DNA from: Symsagittifera roscoffensis
Lineage: Eukaryota; Xenacoelomorpha; Acoela; Convolutidae
Direction: 5' to 3'
Assembly (NCBI RefSeq): GCF_963678635.1
Contig: NC_087068.1
Location: forward strand, 2,418,001 to 2,482,000
Length of the DNA stretch: 64,000 bases
Part shown: positions 1-12,289 of the stretch, one piece after another
Position numbering within the stretch: the stretch's first letter is position 1
How the letters are laid out: the number at the start of each line of letters is the position of its first letter
The notes under the pieces: generated by a model
The model's database searches: none
Told to the model about the DNA's origin: nothing
What the model saw: the letters and a program-made list of their open reading frames with translations, nothing else
Program-made: the position numbers and the translations under genes

Positions 1-60
1 TTATCCCAGTGCATCTCTCTTTCCAGCAAGAACCCATCGTCCAGGAATTATTTTTCGAGC

Positions 61-312
61 TCATGATATATCAACAAGTGTCCTTATTCCTATGACTTCT
101 AAAGACTTCACCTGTAAAGCCATAGCTGCTAGCCACTGTTCATTTTTGGGTCCAGGTACTGCTTCTGAATAGCCGCTTGGCTCTTGGATTCCAGAACTTG
201 AATTATTGGTAATAGGCCAGTCCGTATCGAATGGGTGGTTGAGAAGTGCCCAGTTGTCGGCGCCACAATTTTGCATCACTGGTATCCTCCTCGTCTTCGT
301 TACTAGAGTCAT
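61..312 (-). pseudogene. pol: copia pol relic: start of reverse transcriptase
   Basis: The C-terminal part of this minus-strand frame reads EPSGYSEAVPGPKNEQWLAA and then a LEVIGIRTLVD segment. This is the entry into the RVT_2 reverse transcriptase domain of copia elements (EPxSYxEAxxxxxxxxWxxAMxxExxSLExNxTWxLV). The frame stops at 61, and no catalytic YVDD region is in the window. It follows directly on the protease relic, which shows an internal deletion of the integrase. Confidence 0.75.
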
Positions 313-348
313 CGGTTTCCTTCTGAACTTGCGCTCAAGGAAGAAAAG

Positions 349-678
349 CTAGCCGCGCTGCCTAACAGGTAGCTTTCTCCCATCTGGTGCCAGTAGATGC
401 AAAGCATCGGCGGCGAAATTGAAGCTTGAGCTTCTAGCCACAGCTGAGCAGACACTCATCAAGTTCACACTGTTGGTCGGCAAAAGCAGCACCTTGTGAA
501 AAGTGTACCTTTTCGCAGCATCATGGCAGTCCCTGATCTCCACTCCTACTGATCCTTTGCCCTCAATCCATGACAGCGGGCCGCTGGGGTTCTCCACAGT
601 TGTCCCTTCGCTCCAGCTTTTAAAGCTAGAAAAGACAGGCCTGTCGCGCACCGCATAATCATTGCACCCCGTACGCAC
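349..678 (-). pseudogene. pol: copia pol relic: retropepsin region
   Basis: The minus-strand frame contains FSSFKSWSEGTTVENPSGPL, then IEGKGSVGVEIRD and a segment ending VLLLPTNSVNLMSV. This is the stretch following the active-site Asp in copia proteases (IxGKGxV and LxxVLxxPxxxxNLxSV are family signatures). The Asp-Ser-Gly active site itself would lie upstream, where the frame is broken. The frame stops at 349, and a piece of the reverse transcriptase follows at once, so the integrase is lost. Confidence 0.8.
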
Positions 679-862
679 ATTGAAGTCGTCTCACTTCATT
701 GAAGTTATAGCACAGCAACTGAATAACCTCCCCTGCTCGCACTCCCTTGCAAAAAGTTTCAAGTTGCCCACCCTTGAAGCACTCTTGCTTCTTTGCTCCT
801 GGCCCACTTGCTTCGTTCGACCCAATGACTCGAGCAGTGGATTATCCAATGTCGCTTTTGGG

Positions 863-1508
863 TTTGCAGTCCCTCACCATATGACCCTTCTGACCGCACA
901 CATAGCAGCCACTACTTGATACTTTTTTCTTCTTCCTCACAGCTTACATGGCTATTTTAACATGTCTAGTCCTCTCTTCACATCGAGCCTTCTTCGAGCC
1001 ATCCTAGTTGCTCAACCTCGTTCTCAGCTCTGGAAACGTTTTGGCTGGTTGAAAGCTCTCTTGCGCCACAAACTGCTCGTAGCTGTCAGGCAGCCCATTG
1101 ATCACCGTGATTGCTTCTCCAGCATCGCTCAACCGCGTCATCAGCTCTTGACTGCGAACAAAGTAGTCGTCCAGATCCTCCTCTGATCCTAGGCCAGCTT
1201 CGCAAGCTGGTCTACTAGACTGACCCCCGTCGGTATCTCTACACTGCAACCTTCTCTTTAAGCAATTTCCAGGGTTTCGTGCCATCGTCTTAGCCATATA
1301 TTCCCATGCAGTCATTCTTTAAGTACATCAAAGTGGTGTTGTTGAGCACCAGAGCCAGGTGGGACCACACAGTGTTTCGATTGTCTTTCCTCTGTTGGAT
1401 CAACACTGCTCGCTTCTGCATCTTGGTATCGTAGGCTGCGTGCTGATCAGCATTCGGACTCTCGGGGAGAGTAGGCTCAGCCTCTGGCAAATCATCGTTA
1501 ACCATCAC
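863..1508 (-). pseudogene. gag: copia gag relic (UBN2-like region plus CCHC zinc knuckle)
   Basis: Two overlapping minus-strand frames (1508-1290 and 1315-1004) read like a copia Gag. The first has a segment with VWSHLALVLNNTTLMYLKND. The second has DLDDYFVRSQELMTRLSDAG followed by VINGLPDSYEQFV, the typical UBN2/gag-polypeptide pattern. Further down, at about 907-863, lies a zinc knuckle reading CYVCGQKGHMVRDC (CX2CX4HX4C). Gag forms the cytoplasmic particle of the retrotransposon, and the knuckle binds RNA. At least one frameshift (near 1300) and a stop after the knuckle break the gene. The family assignment is firm; the exact start is not. Confidence 0.8.
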
Positions 1509-1599
1509 TCAAATCCCAAATCATTACCCAAATCCCAAATCATCAAGTCCATCGTTGCTGAAGGCTGCTAGCTAAAAGCTAAAAAGTCTTACAGAAAAA

Positions 1600-1909
1600 T
1601 AGAGTCAAGATTCAGAGTTAGAGTAACTAGGACTGAACACTGGGGTTAGAGACTGAATTACAATCTGACTGAGGATTGAGAAGAGGTAGTGATTGTTCAA
1701 GAATGAATTGGGAAAGTGAATATATTTGACATGACAAACTAAGCATCAAAAAATACCAGTTAAATAATAACTGACTAATTAGTTAGCTTGTGATCACTAG
1801 TTGACTTTGTCTGAGTTTAATCTGTGTTGACTATTTTAATCAGTTTTTGACGTTGAAACTGAATTGCTTCAATTAAACTGTCCGACTTTGAGATGGTTTG
1901 ACCTCAACA
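1600..1909 (-). repeat. Probable 5' LTR of the copia relic
   Basis: On the minus strand the segment opens with TGTTGAGGTC, the usual TG start of a copia LTR, at 1909. It runs down to just before the gag leader. The inner end is not sharp: I do not see an unambiguous CA end followed by a primer-binding site, so 1600 is approximate. The partner 3' LTR would lie left of the window. Confidence 0.5.
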
Positions 1910-1939
1910 GTTTCCTACTTCTAAAGAACATAGAATAAA

Positions 1940-4900
1940 CGAGTAAAACAGCCATTTTCAGACCCGGGTTGCATCGGTAAGTATTTCAAACCATAGATTA
2001 TTATTTTCGTTAAAAAGAGGCATTGTAGGGAGTAAAATCCTGAATTTGTGCCTTATATTGTACACTAGTGTAGTTTTACTTTTGCGCGATGGTCTGCTAG
2101 CTTGTTAATTGTAGGTTTTAACTTTCTAACATTTTGTTCCATTTTCACTCATACATGAAACGATTTAAGATATTTATTGGTGTTTGAACAAAACTGATAA
2201 AAAATTTTGTTGTGAGAGAAAAATTTCATTTTGTATCTTTACTAATTATAAGAGTTACCGTTATTTTCTTTCGGAGTGAAATTGTAAAGACTATTTGTGC
2301 ATGGAAAGATTTTGTGTCAGCGAAACTGAAAGTTTTCGTTTACCTTTTTTGTTTTCTTGAATTCAACACAAGCGACAGAAAAAAAATGAAAACAATAGAT
2401 TCGAGGCGTTTTAAACATAGGTAAATAGCACCACAAAAAGTTCATAGACCTTAAAATTTTTCTGGCAAGAATACAAAATTTTGATCAGGAGTTATACTAT
2501 TCCGCAGACCTAAGTTCAAAACCAAAATAGTCTGATATCGGTTTTTATTTGGCAATTTTTGCTTAAGCTTACCAAACTATACTCTCTAAAATGCCTTTTC
2601 GATTTGATAACAAATTTTTACTTGAACGAGAGTAAATGATCAGATCTACCCCCTTTGAAACTATCATTATATGGTTTTAGAGAACTACCAATGTAATCCG
2701 GGAGTAAAAACACCAATTTGCTTACTAAGTTTTGCATCGTTGAGAATTCTTTCTTGAATAATTTGAGTAAAAACGTTGTTCATGCAACGTGAAACGTTCT
2801 AATCGGGAAAATTGAAATAATCAGTGTGAAAACTTCACTAAACCCCGCTGCTTCTTAATTTTCCAAGCGAAGTGAAAAATTTCATGCAGAGGAGAAAAAC
2901 TGGCTTTTTTAGACACGGATTACACTAGTAACTCTTTGAAACCAAGTGTTAATTATTGCATTGATGCTAGCTCTGATTGCTCATTCTTGGTCTATGTAAA
3001 CTTTTTGCTGAAAAAACGAGAACATTTTTTAAAATTGACACTTAAAACACATTTTGGAGAGTAAAAACCTGAATTTGCGCTTAATTGTGTCCTTTACTGT
3101 AACTCTTTTGTATTTAACTTCACCTTCAACTTATTTTGGTTAGTTAGAGATACATGACTCTTCTATTCTGTCAAGGCTAGATGAGACTTTCTCTATCTTG
3201 TGTTTTTTTACACAAATCCGTTGATATTTTGTCTTAAATTGAGTCTGAATGGTTAAAAAAAATATTCGGTCTTTTCGGATAATTTTGGAACCTTCAGAAG
3301 AAAGACAAAGTGCAGATGACAAAACATTTGGATAAGGCATCATTAAATCCTCCCAGCTCGATATAGTTGTTTGGCAATTAGCTTACAACTTTACTTAATT
3401 GATTTCCTAATCTTCTTTTTGAGCAGAAACTAAAATCGTTGCAAAACCTACTGCCAATAGCAAAAATGGCTACATTATCATTAATTAGTTTCAATGACTT
3501 ACTAATGCAATCTGAAATACTAATGTCTGAAAATGCCAGTTTTCTTCATCTGCGCTAAGTTCTGCAACGTTAAACATCCTCAGTGCAAAAATTGAAATAA
3601 TTAGTGTAAAAAAAAACTTTTTATTACTAAGCTGATTCTTACTTCTCCTTGCAAAGTCAAAAAAAATTAGTGTAGATGAAGAAAACCGGCCTTTTCAGAA
3701 CCGGATTACATTGGTAAGTCATTGAAACAAAGTCTTGATTTTGTTATAGAGGGTAGCTCTGATCATTTGCTATGGGTCAACCTAAAAGTTTTACTGAAAC
3801 TCCCAGAAAGTTTTTTGGACATCGAAAACCGGCATTTTAAGGAATATAATCAATAGTTTGAGCAAATTTTTTTCCGCTCTGTATTATGCAACGGAATTTC
3901 TCATACCGGCTTTTCAAAAAAATCATAATTTTCGAAAAGAGGGAAAACAATGGTCTCACTAATACAGGCGAGGAGCAAAAATTGTCCAGTTAACAAAATG
4001 CCATGTTCAATTGGCAAAGAGGGTTGTTAAAAATTTTTTTTCTAAAATTTGAATATTTTTATGAGTTTTTTCAGTTACTGATGTAAAGACCTAGTGTTTT
4101 ACTATCCGTAATTTCTACAATTTCTCAAAATTTTTCAAAGTTTGTGATTTTTCGAGAAAATTGTTCAGTGTGTTTTCTCGCTGAGTTTCGAAAAAAAACA
4201 CAAGAACAAAACAATTGTAACTTGGATTTTTATTAAGGTCTAAAAAAATCCTTTTGATTGAAATATTTTTTGAATCGAGGCTTTGGTAAATATTGTTTTT
4301 AAATGTTGTTGAAATGTAATGTTGCAAGAAAAAAATATTGAGTGATTTCTAAACGCGTGGGATAATAAGTTTGCAAAAATTCTCTCCTCGAAATTATTTC
4401 ATAAGTCATTTTGTTTCAACTCCGTTTGTTGCACTTTCATCATTCGTGCGCATGCTCTATATGCTCCATAACTCGCATTGTCAAAATATCTGAGCTAGTT
4501 ATCAAGTAAAGCATTACATTCAATAGTATAATGAAGTAAATCTTGTATTAGGATGCCAGCTCTCTGTAACTTGATGCAATTTTGAATAATGTACTGGACC
4601 ATATTGCTCACAGTTGCATCGAGGTAGAGTATACCTAGTAGTTTTGCAATTGTTTTTTTTTTGTCGCTCGAAGGACTTTATTCACTTCCAGAGGTCCGCC
4701 AGGCCCGATGATAGTGAATTAATTTCCCGGGTGCGTGAAAAACAGTTGCGAGAATGCTTTAGTCAACTTTTAATTTACGTGTTCATGCCTGTTTTTTTTA
4801 AGTTGTTTATTACATGCTAAAACCGTTGTTATCTCTACAGCTCACTTGCGAGCGTGCATTAAAACATTTTTTCTATGCCGAGTGAACGCACGCTGCAAAT

Positions 4901-6300
4901 TAACTAGTTTTGTTCAAACAACAAAATTCACGTACTGAATTTTTCATGAACTGCGCATGAGCCACTCAAGTTGTCTAATGAAATTGAGAACATAAAGAGA
5001 TGTTCACTGAGAAATTCTGATTTGTAAATGTACAAGACAAGAATAATCAATTTGTTGTACTCTCGCGGCGCTTCGAGAATTTCTCTGAACCAAAACTGTT
5101 CTACGCTAGAGTAGAAAATTAAGCACAAATTCATTTTTTTGTTTTTAAAAGCCTGATTTTTTAAAAGCCTGAACTACCCTCTAGGAAACTTTTTGAAATA
5201 TGTTTTTTAGGGATTACTATTTTTTCCGTGTCTGAAAATGCCATTTTCAACCATCTGCACTTAGTTTTTTTTGATAACGCATGAAATTGTAAAGAACGGC
5301 CGAATTAAGTTGTGACAATGAACATTTCAGTGTGAATGCTTAGAATGCTTCATCGCAAAAAAAACTTCTCTGCTTATTCGAGAAAGCGTTCACTCCGGTG
5401 CAAAAGTTAGAGCAGACAGTAAAAACGAGCTTTTTCAGACCTGGAGAAAATTCATAATTACTTCAAACCAAAATTCAATAAGTTCAAAGAGGGTTTTTTG
5501 ACCTATGTACAAGTTTAATTTAAAATATTGTCAAAACTTATCCTTAATAACAGGCATTTTAGAGAGAAAAAAACAGAAACTTGAGCCAAACTTTGTCCAC
5601 TATTATATCTTTTTCTCTCTTTAGAATTGTATGTTTTTATTATAGTTTACTCAACAATTTGCATAAGGTCGCTAGACAATGAGTACAAAGATCTATATGT
5701 TTGACGAGTTGAATAACACATTTGACAGCCAGAACCATGCTGCTCGGAGTTGTGTCCGACTACAAATGCAACGAATACTGGACCTACTAATGCGTAACGT
5801 CTATGTGATAACTCCAAAGTTTGCTTGGTTGCGTTCCACTCGTTGGCCATCAAATTGCGTGCATCTCTCATCAAAAAAATAATTAAAATATAAAATTTTT
5901 AATTGTTGCTCTTGTGAGAAATCTCAGCGGAAACTATTTTTTCCTCTAAAAGCCTTTTTTTTCAAGAATCAGTTTGAGCAAAATTCATTTTCAATGTAAG
6001 AAGTATTTCACATTGGCCAATAGCAGATGATCAGGGCTGAACTCTATAAAAGTTGCAATACTTGTTTTCAAGCATTCATTAGTTGGTTAAAGGTCTAGAA
6101 ATGGCATGAAAAGTTTTTTAAAAAAATTATCAAAAAATTTCATTTCGAAAGCATTTCAATTCATTTTTAATACATATAAAAAATAATTCACATTGATTTG
6201 ATAACATTTCCTCAAGCCGTTAGAAAAGTTTACTACAGATGGGAAAACTGAGTTTGTTTTCAGACAAGAATTCAGCTAGTAAGTTTTTGAAAACAAATAT
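1940..6300 (+). repeat. Degenerate 0.8-0.95 kb tandem repeat
   Basis: A recognisable core, TTTTCAGACCxGGATTACATxGGTAAGT followed by a TTGAAACCAA block, recurs in the same orientation near 1955, 2905, 3690, 5430 and 6260. A second block (a CTGCTTCTTA-like stretch followed by a GAGGAGAAAAAC-like stretch) precedes it by about 60-70 bases in most copies. Spacings are about 950, 790, 1740 (one copy unrecognisable) and 830. Copies are heavily diverged, so the array is old. No coding function is visible. Confidence 0.6.
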
Positions 6301-6559
6301 TGATTTAGGGAGCTAATATCATATAAAAAATAGCAGTACAGAATATCAAAAAAAATCCACAACTGCTTTCGAAAAAAGGAATGTCACAGATTGAAATCTT
6401 GAATTTGTGTTTAATTTTATTAAACTCTTTCCGGTTTGGAGAGACATGCCTAGTAAAATTATGAGCTAGAACGCTCAGGAAACCTTGCGTTAGTATTGCG
6501 ATTCATCTATGAGCAAAATGGCTGTTTCTTCTAGATTCATGCAATTTCAAAACGAGCTT

Positions 6560-7460
6560 GCACTGAAATTTCCGTTTAAGTGACGAGTTTTCAGTTTAAG
6601 TAGCTCGATGTTTTGCAATCATATACTCTTACTTATAAAACATTTCACGATTATGCAAAACTATCAAATTTTCGCCTCAAACATATTGAATTACATTCAA
6701 AAGCCTCAAAACTGAAACGAAAAATTGAATTAAACGAATTTACAATTTTTTGAAACCTTAAGAAATTTCAAACCTTTTCAAGCTGTAACCGATGTTGGCA
6801 ATCTAGCTCAAGTTATCAAAACCACTAGAAAATTTTATTTGCATAATACATTAATTCAAAATTTCTTTCAGAATTTATAAACACTTGAATAAGTTTACTC
6901 GCTTGATACTTTGCCTCAGAACGGTCAATTCAGTTGAAGCAAATGGAAGTTTTTTTTCTATGTCTCACCTTAATAGATTTTTAAAATCAGGTCAAGTTAT
7001 CAAAAACGAAATGAAATGTTCGAAGCTTTTTATCGCTTGAAAGCTTGCTTCAGAAAAACTTTTAGAATACCATTATGGCTGTAGAAACGACCTAAGATTT
7101 TTCGATGCTTCATCGATTGATTGCTTGCTCAAAAAGTAATTTTTTTGTGACCCTTTCAAGCTATGGAAGAAAGACTTCTAAATTTTTAAAATTAATTTGA
7201 TAGAAATGGTTGTTTCTAATTTTTTAATAAAAAAATTTCTGTAATGCTGACACGAAGAGTTTAAGTTTTCAAAACCAATTTGATTTCAAAACCAATTTGA
7301 TCTTTTGAGCTGCTTGCTTAGATATATTTTAACTTTTAGCAAACATCTTCCATTTTTAAGAACAATCTAATTTATATTTCTCATCACTTCGAAGATGTTT
7401 TGCAATTCAGATCGACTTATCAAAATTAATGGGAAAGATTTGTAGCTTTTCTGAAAACAT
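6560..7460 (+). repeat. Degenerate short satellite, block 1
   Basis: A loose unit of very roughly 70-130 bases recurs. It is built from a core like TCGCTTGAxxGCTTGCTTCAG, then an A/T-rich spacer, then AATTCAAGCTATCAAAA. Examples of the core lie near 6900, 7040, 7110 and 7300. The same unit returns at 10540-12200 and 13930-15560. The polB relic at 8160-10190 sits between blocks, as if inserted into the satellite. Confidence 0.5.
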
Positions 7461-8159
7461 TTCAATCTAAAATGTGAATAACTGTCAACACTTCATAACG
7501 GACACCGAGATAAGAAATGGACAACGTATTTATTTTCAACCTCCGAAATTAGACCCTACTCTGTTAAACAAAATGATGGATCAAATATTGGAAAATTCGA
7601 AAAACCTGATTACACCGTAAAAACAAATATTGCCAATTACACCTAAGAAAATTAAAAAATTAAGTTGTCTTTGAGGTTTGCAGACAAATAAAGTTACTAC
7701 TCAAATATATCATTTATGTAAAAAAAATTGTGGCGTTGCCTGAGAAAGTACCCATGTGATGCCAAGATTCAGTGATTTCCGAACAATTACTGAGAAATCA
7801 TCAAGTAAACTGGTTTATTTCGGACACGATGCTCCAGCCCTTCATGACAACGTGTGTATGTTTTGAGCTTTTGTAATTGTAAAACGACAGATACAATAAC
7901 CTCGATTGGAAAGCATGAAAAGATTTTAGTTTCAATATTATCTTGTCGGATTGACTAACTCAATTTTTGTGCAAAAAAGATTCACATAGTTTGATTTTTG
8001 AAATTGTGGCAATTTAAGAAAACTTGGCGTAGAAAAAAAACGGTGAAGACGGCCGAATTTTGAAAAAACTAAAAAAAATAAAAAAATAAAGTAAATTATT
8101 TTACACTTTTTTCAACATCCTCAAAGAAAAAATTAGTTTCCAGAAAAGTGGAGCAAGAT

Positions 8160-10190
8160 AATACAAACGCTTACGTATCGAGGACAAAAAAGCAACATAT
8201 GCATCAAAAAAGCAACAAAAAAGCAACATAGCCAACGACTTCAATTTATCTTTTTTTTTCAATTATAGACTTTTTCAGTTTCTGGACATTAAAATCTTTG
8301 GGTGAAGCCACTAGCTTGGACCTTTTTCTAAAAAATCAAAAGTTGCATTTCATTGATATGAATTTTAAAGAGTTTTATCAAGAGTGGTTTTATATTTCCA
8401 ACAAGCTCGATGAACAACAAATCAGCTCTAAGACAATAATTACAGAAGAGTAGCAACCCTCTCGATAAACAGTATGACGATTGTTAGAAGCTGGGTTAAA
8501 TGAAAAGCAATGAAAAGCAAAGAAAAAACTCGGACTAAAACCAGCACCTCCTACGGGACTTCTTACACCTCCTAAAACATACATTTCCTCGTAGAAAACG
8601 ACAGCCAGCTAAAATCTAGCTGAAGAAAGGAGAAGAGAAACAATTTATGTATTTTTGTTCATCGGAACGGCAATCAAAATATTGTTCCCAATCATGAAGC
8701 TTTGCAGAAAATGATCAAACTTTGTTATATTAAAAATATTGAAAATTCAGAAAACGGCTGCCGGAATTTGGGTGCACGAACTGTAATTCTAGCGAGTTTC
8801 GGCCTACACTTGTTAACTGAATTTATATTTTATCCCAAAGTCTTGAGTTATTGTGACTTGCTTTTGAAAATAGTAGAAGATATGACTGCTGGTCCCTCAA
8901 TTGTTTTTTTTTACTAGTAAGGCAGCAGTAAACGAAGCAAAATGTGTAATTTAATTGTTGAAAATGTTTTCAGGTAACCAGACTTGATTGCAAAATTGAA
9001 ATCTACTATACATCAGGATTTCACAAAAACGCGGTGGCTTCTTTTTTTTGAAGCAATGGTTGACATTTCCAACTACTGTTGGTCAATTCGAGAAAGCTAG
9101 ACCAAACCTAGTTGATAAAATAATCAAACGAGGAACCAAGAAAAAAGAAAAAAATAAGATACGAAAAGAGTGTTTTTGAAAAAGCAATATTCCATTGAGA
9201 ATCTGTGGGAGTGTCCTTGATTGAACTAAATTAAAAACAAGATAGAAGTGACAAATAGTTATTCCTTCAAAAGACTTGTTTCTTCTAATTCACCATTGCA
9301 GCATTTTAGAGATGAAGAATCAGTTATCGCCGGTGATGAGAATCAATTATCAGGCGAGGTAACAGAAACAATGAAACTGCTAGATAATAAATCTTATGGC
9401 TACCAAATAATGACAGATCAACGCTCAAAACGACAAAATATTTGGTGAGAAAAAAACTGATAAAGCCTCCAAAAACCAGTTCCTAAAAAGACTAAAAGTT
9501 GCAGGAAAAGAGTGGACAAAATGAAGTTTGTCAAATCTACAAGAGGTCATAAGGAACCGATCATAGTACTATTATTTACTTATAGGTACGCAAAGATTAG
9601 AATGTTGCAATTGTAATACGATTTTTTGATTTATTTTGTGACTAACAAATTAGATACAAAACATCTTTAATTGGCTTTGGATGAAAATATCATTTTTGAA
9701 AAAAATCGTAACTAGTATGCTAGCAGAAAGAGCTGAAAAAACAGAGACTGTTGAGATGGTTATAAAGCATATTTAAAAAATCACGCTTTTCCCCCCATTT
9801 TTGCTGCTCCAAATACAAAAGACATGACAAGAGTGAACAAGATTATTTAAGCAGGAGCTTTGACGCACCAAAATCTTCAATCTCTGCGAACATTTAGTGC
9901 CGTAATGATAGTAAAACCTCAGAATATTTAGCTCTAAAAATTGAACAACTGCATATTAGAAGACTCCGGCGAGGAACTGATGGCAAAGTCATGATAAGTT
10001 TTGTATTAAGCAGTAATCCCAAAACCATAAAAAAGAAAATTTGAACAAATTAACAATACAGTTGCGTTTTACAAACAAACTAAGAAAGAATCGAGCTGCT
10101 TTTACCACAAAAGCTAATTTGAATGCGATGGAATACATACTAATTCTAAAACAATTGTAACATAATATGAAAATAAACTGTATACGTGGC
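8160..10190 (+). pseudogene. polB: Old relic of a Polinton-type family B DNA polymerase (middle to C-terminus)
   Basis: Pieces appear in the order of the better polB copy at 33420-35785, in shifting frames. At 8230-8330 an FLDIK segment is followed by GEATSLDLFLKN. At 8360-8400 there is EWFYISNKLDEQ. At 8830-8920 there is DLLLKIVEDMTAGPSIVFF. At 8970-9170 there is LDCKIEIYYTSG and then a frame with FEAM. At 9300-9440 the motif-B region reads GEVTETMKLLDNKSYGYQIM. At about 9540-9620 there is EPII followed by YAKIRMLQL. From 9870 to about 10190 only traces of the C-terminal tail remain. The protein would be the protein-primed replicative polymerase of a Polinton. Motif A and motif C are lost or unreadable. 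It is much more decayed than the copies right of 19.6 kb. Confidence 0.75.
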
Positions 10191-10464
10191 AGTAAACTGA
10201 TACAATGTCAATATAATTGAACCTTCTTGTTATAAACTGATTATTTTCAAATGCTACGAAGGGATCAACGGTTCAAAAGCTTTTATTTTAAAAAACAGAG
10301 AAGATTCTGAATCTTAAAATTAATGTATCGGCAAATCGAGCGCCGAAAAAAAGTTACCATCTGAACCTCACCATCCTAAACGCATCTGAAAACAATAATC
10401 TGATACTCTGAAAACTAAAACCTTTCTTAAAATTCGGGAAATCAATTCCCTATGTTTATACATA

Positions 10465-10517
10465 TACCGAATAGTCTATAACCTATGATAATACATGGGG
10501 GACATCACCCTCTCTGC
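10465..10517. repeat. Possible element end (shared with 36361-36411)
   Basis: The stretch with TCTATAACCTATGATAATAC followed by ATGGGGGACATCACCCTCTC closely resembles 36361-36411 (TCTATAACGTATCTTATTAC, then ATGGGGTCAGCCATGCCCCC). Both lie a few hundred bases after the C-terminal end of a polB copy. Here the flanking satellite resumes within about 30 bases, which would fit an element boundary. I did not find an inverted partner, so calling it a terminal inverted repeat is inference. Confidence 0.4.
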
Positions 10518-10539
10518 GCAACTTTTACCCAACATAAAC

Positions 10540-12200
10540 TACTTGAAGCCATTCGTTTCTATTGCTCGATATCTCGCTCAAGCAAAACTTTTCTGCTATT
10601 CAACTCAAGCCAGAAACTTTGAAGTACTTCAAGGCTTCATCGCTTGGCAAGCTGCTACAAAATTGTTAGCTAATAGTTTTGGCTCCAACATTTTTTATAC
10701 ACTGTTCTATCGATTAAAATCTTGCTCTAGAAAAATTTTTATATTTGCGAACCGGATTATGCTATCAAAATAACTTGATGGCTGTCCTCAGAAAATCTTT
10801 CAGAATTAATTCAAAATAGTTCTAAGGAAAAACAAATTCAAGTTATTCAGCTGTTCATTGAGAAGGCGTATACTATTGAACAAAAAAGCTGTAATTCAGT
10901 GACTAACTCTTGTACTAAGCTATGGAAAGCAATAATCACTTATTCAAAACTTCGCAGTACTTTTACGTTTATGAAATCTGTATCACCAAAACAATCAGTT
11001 AGAGTTTTCAAAACCACTTGAAAAGTTAATTTTAGCTATTCAGTTCAACATGACAAAAAATGCGATGTTTTCCATGTTATTTTCTTGAAACCTTGCTTTC
11101 GATAAGAAGTTTCGGCTTATCGACTAAAACTTTCAAAACAGCTCGAATTGTTCCAAAAATTCAAATTTTTATCAATTCAAAGCTTGCTTCAGTTATTGTT
11201 ATGTTTTCTGAATTAAACCATACATTTTCAAAGCTCCAAACCTCGCTCCAGAAAAAATTACAAATTTGTGAACTGCTTGAGCTAAAATAACTTTATTCTT
11301 TTGTAAAAAAACTCAACGCGTGATGCTTAGGTAAATCTAAAAATCAACTTAAAGTCTAAAAGTTGAAACGATTCTGTTTTATCGCTGAAGTCTTGCTCCA
11401 GAAATCGTGTTTTTTTCTTCAACTCAAGAATCGTGAAGTTTTTGCTATCCCGTTTCAGTTACTGAAGTTTATCTGAAGTATTCAAAAGCGTTTTGGTTCA
11501 CTGTTTGCTTCAAAATCAATTAGCTGATAGCACACATACCTAAACAATAAGAAAAAAATTGGAGAAATTAATCAAGATGAAAGTATTATCAGCCGGCTGT
11601 TAGCTTGATTCAGAAAACTTTAACTTCTGCCAACCAATTTCAACTACCAAAGAAAGTAACCTAAAAGGTTGTAAATGCCTATCTCTAACTGACTCATTTT
11701 TGCAGGCAACTAAAACGTTTTCCAATTAATTCAAGCTACAACAAAACCCTTTAAAAAGGTTGATAACTAAATAAACCGCTTGATAGCTTGTATTAAAAAG
11801 TCTCAAGCGGAAATTTCTTTTATCTAAATCTTTTTAAAAAAATTTATATATTTTTGAACCAAACCATTGGTAGCTCTGAAGAATTCTCTATCTTTCGCTA
11901 AGGAAATCAAGTTATACTATTCAAGCTCTAAATTTTTCTCCGTGATAGATTGTTTCAGAAATGTTTTTTTTTGCTAATCAACACAGGCTAAAAGAAAAAA
12001 TAAGGTTCTTTTTAGGCTTCATCGTTGAATTGATTGTCCAGTAAATTCAACCTACCAAACATTTTGGATCATTCAATTTCATAACCAGTTGTTTCGCATT
12101 TAAATTTTTTTTAAAACATTTTTTGAAGCAGTTAAAACTATCAAAATAACAGTTGATTCACCACTCATAATTTTAGCGCTTGATAGTTTGCTCAAAAACG
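10540..12200 (+). repeat. Degenerate short satellite, block 2
   Basis: The satellite unit of block 1 resumes right after the possible element end. Cores such as GCTTGCTTCAG, CTTGCTCTAGAAAAA and CCTCGCTCCAGAAAAA lie near 10720, 11180 and 11240, with others near 11390, 11600 and 12185. AATTCAAGCTA or CTATCAAAAT blocks lie between them. Divergence is high and unit length varies. Confidence 0.5.
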
Positions 12201-12289
12201 TTTTAGAAGACAATTTCACATTACGAATACAAACTGTGCATTGGATAGGCGCACAATTTTGTATCTGTATAATCCTGGATTCCATAGAC

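Larger units (their letters stand above)
1..1909 (-). mobile_element. Ty1/copia LTR retrotransposon relic, internally deleted
   Basis: Minus-strand pieces occur in copia order from right to left: a probable 5' LTR, gag with a UBN2-like region, a CCHC zinc knuckle, a retropepsin region, then the start of the reverse transcriptase. The integrase that should lie between protease and RT is missing (only about 40 bases separate the pieces at 349 and 312), so the copy is internally deleted. It also carries stops and frameshifts and runs off the left edge of the window. It is the only class I element I can recognise here. The GC content of this stretch is visibly higher than that of the following 17 kb, which suggests a younger or different origin. 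Confidence 0.85.
1910..8159. other. Non-coding AT-rich region with degenerate tandem repeats
   Basis: I find no believable gene here. Open frames are short, lack family signatures and lie in AT-rich, homopolymer-rich sequence. The left part (about 1940-6300) carries a degraded 0.8-0.95 kb repeat, and the part after about 6560 carries a degraded satellite described separately. Confidence 0.7.

Noticed and set aside
5647-5882. Two overlapping opposite-strand frames of 67-75 residues
   Set aside because: Both are short, in repeat-rich non-coding DNA, without similarity that I can recognise.
10495-10773. Plus-strand 92-residue open frame
   Set aside because: It begins in the candidate element end and runs into satellite units. 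No family signature, and the composition matches the satellite.
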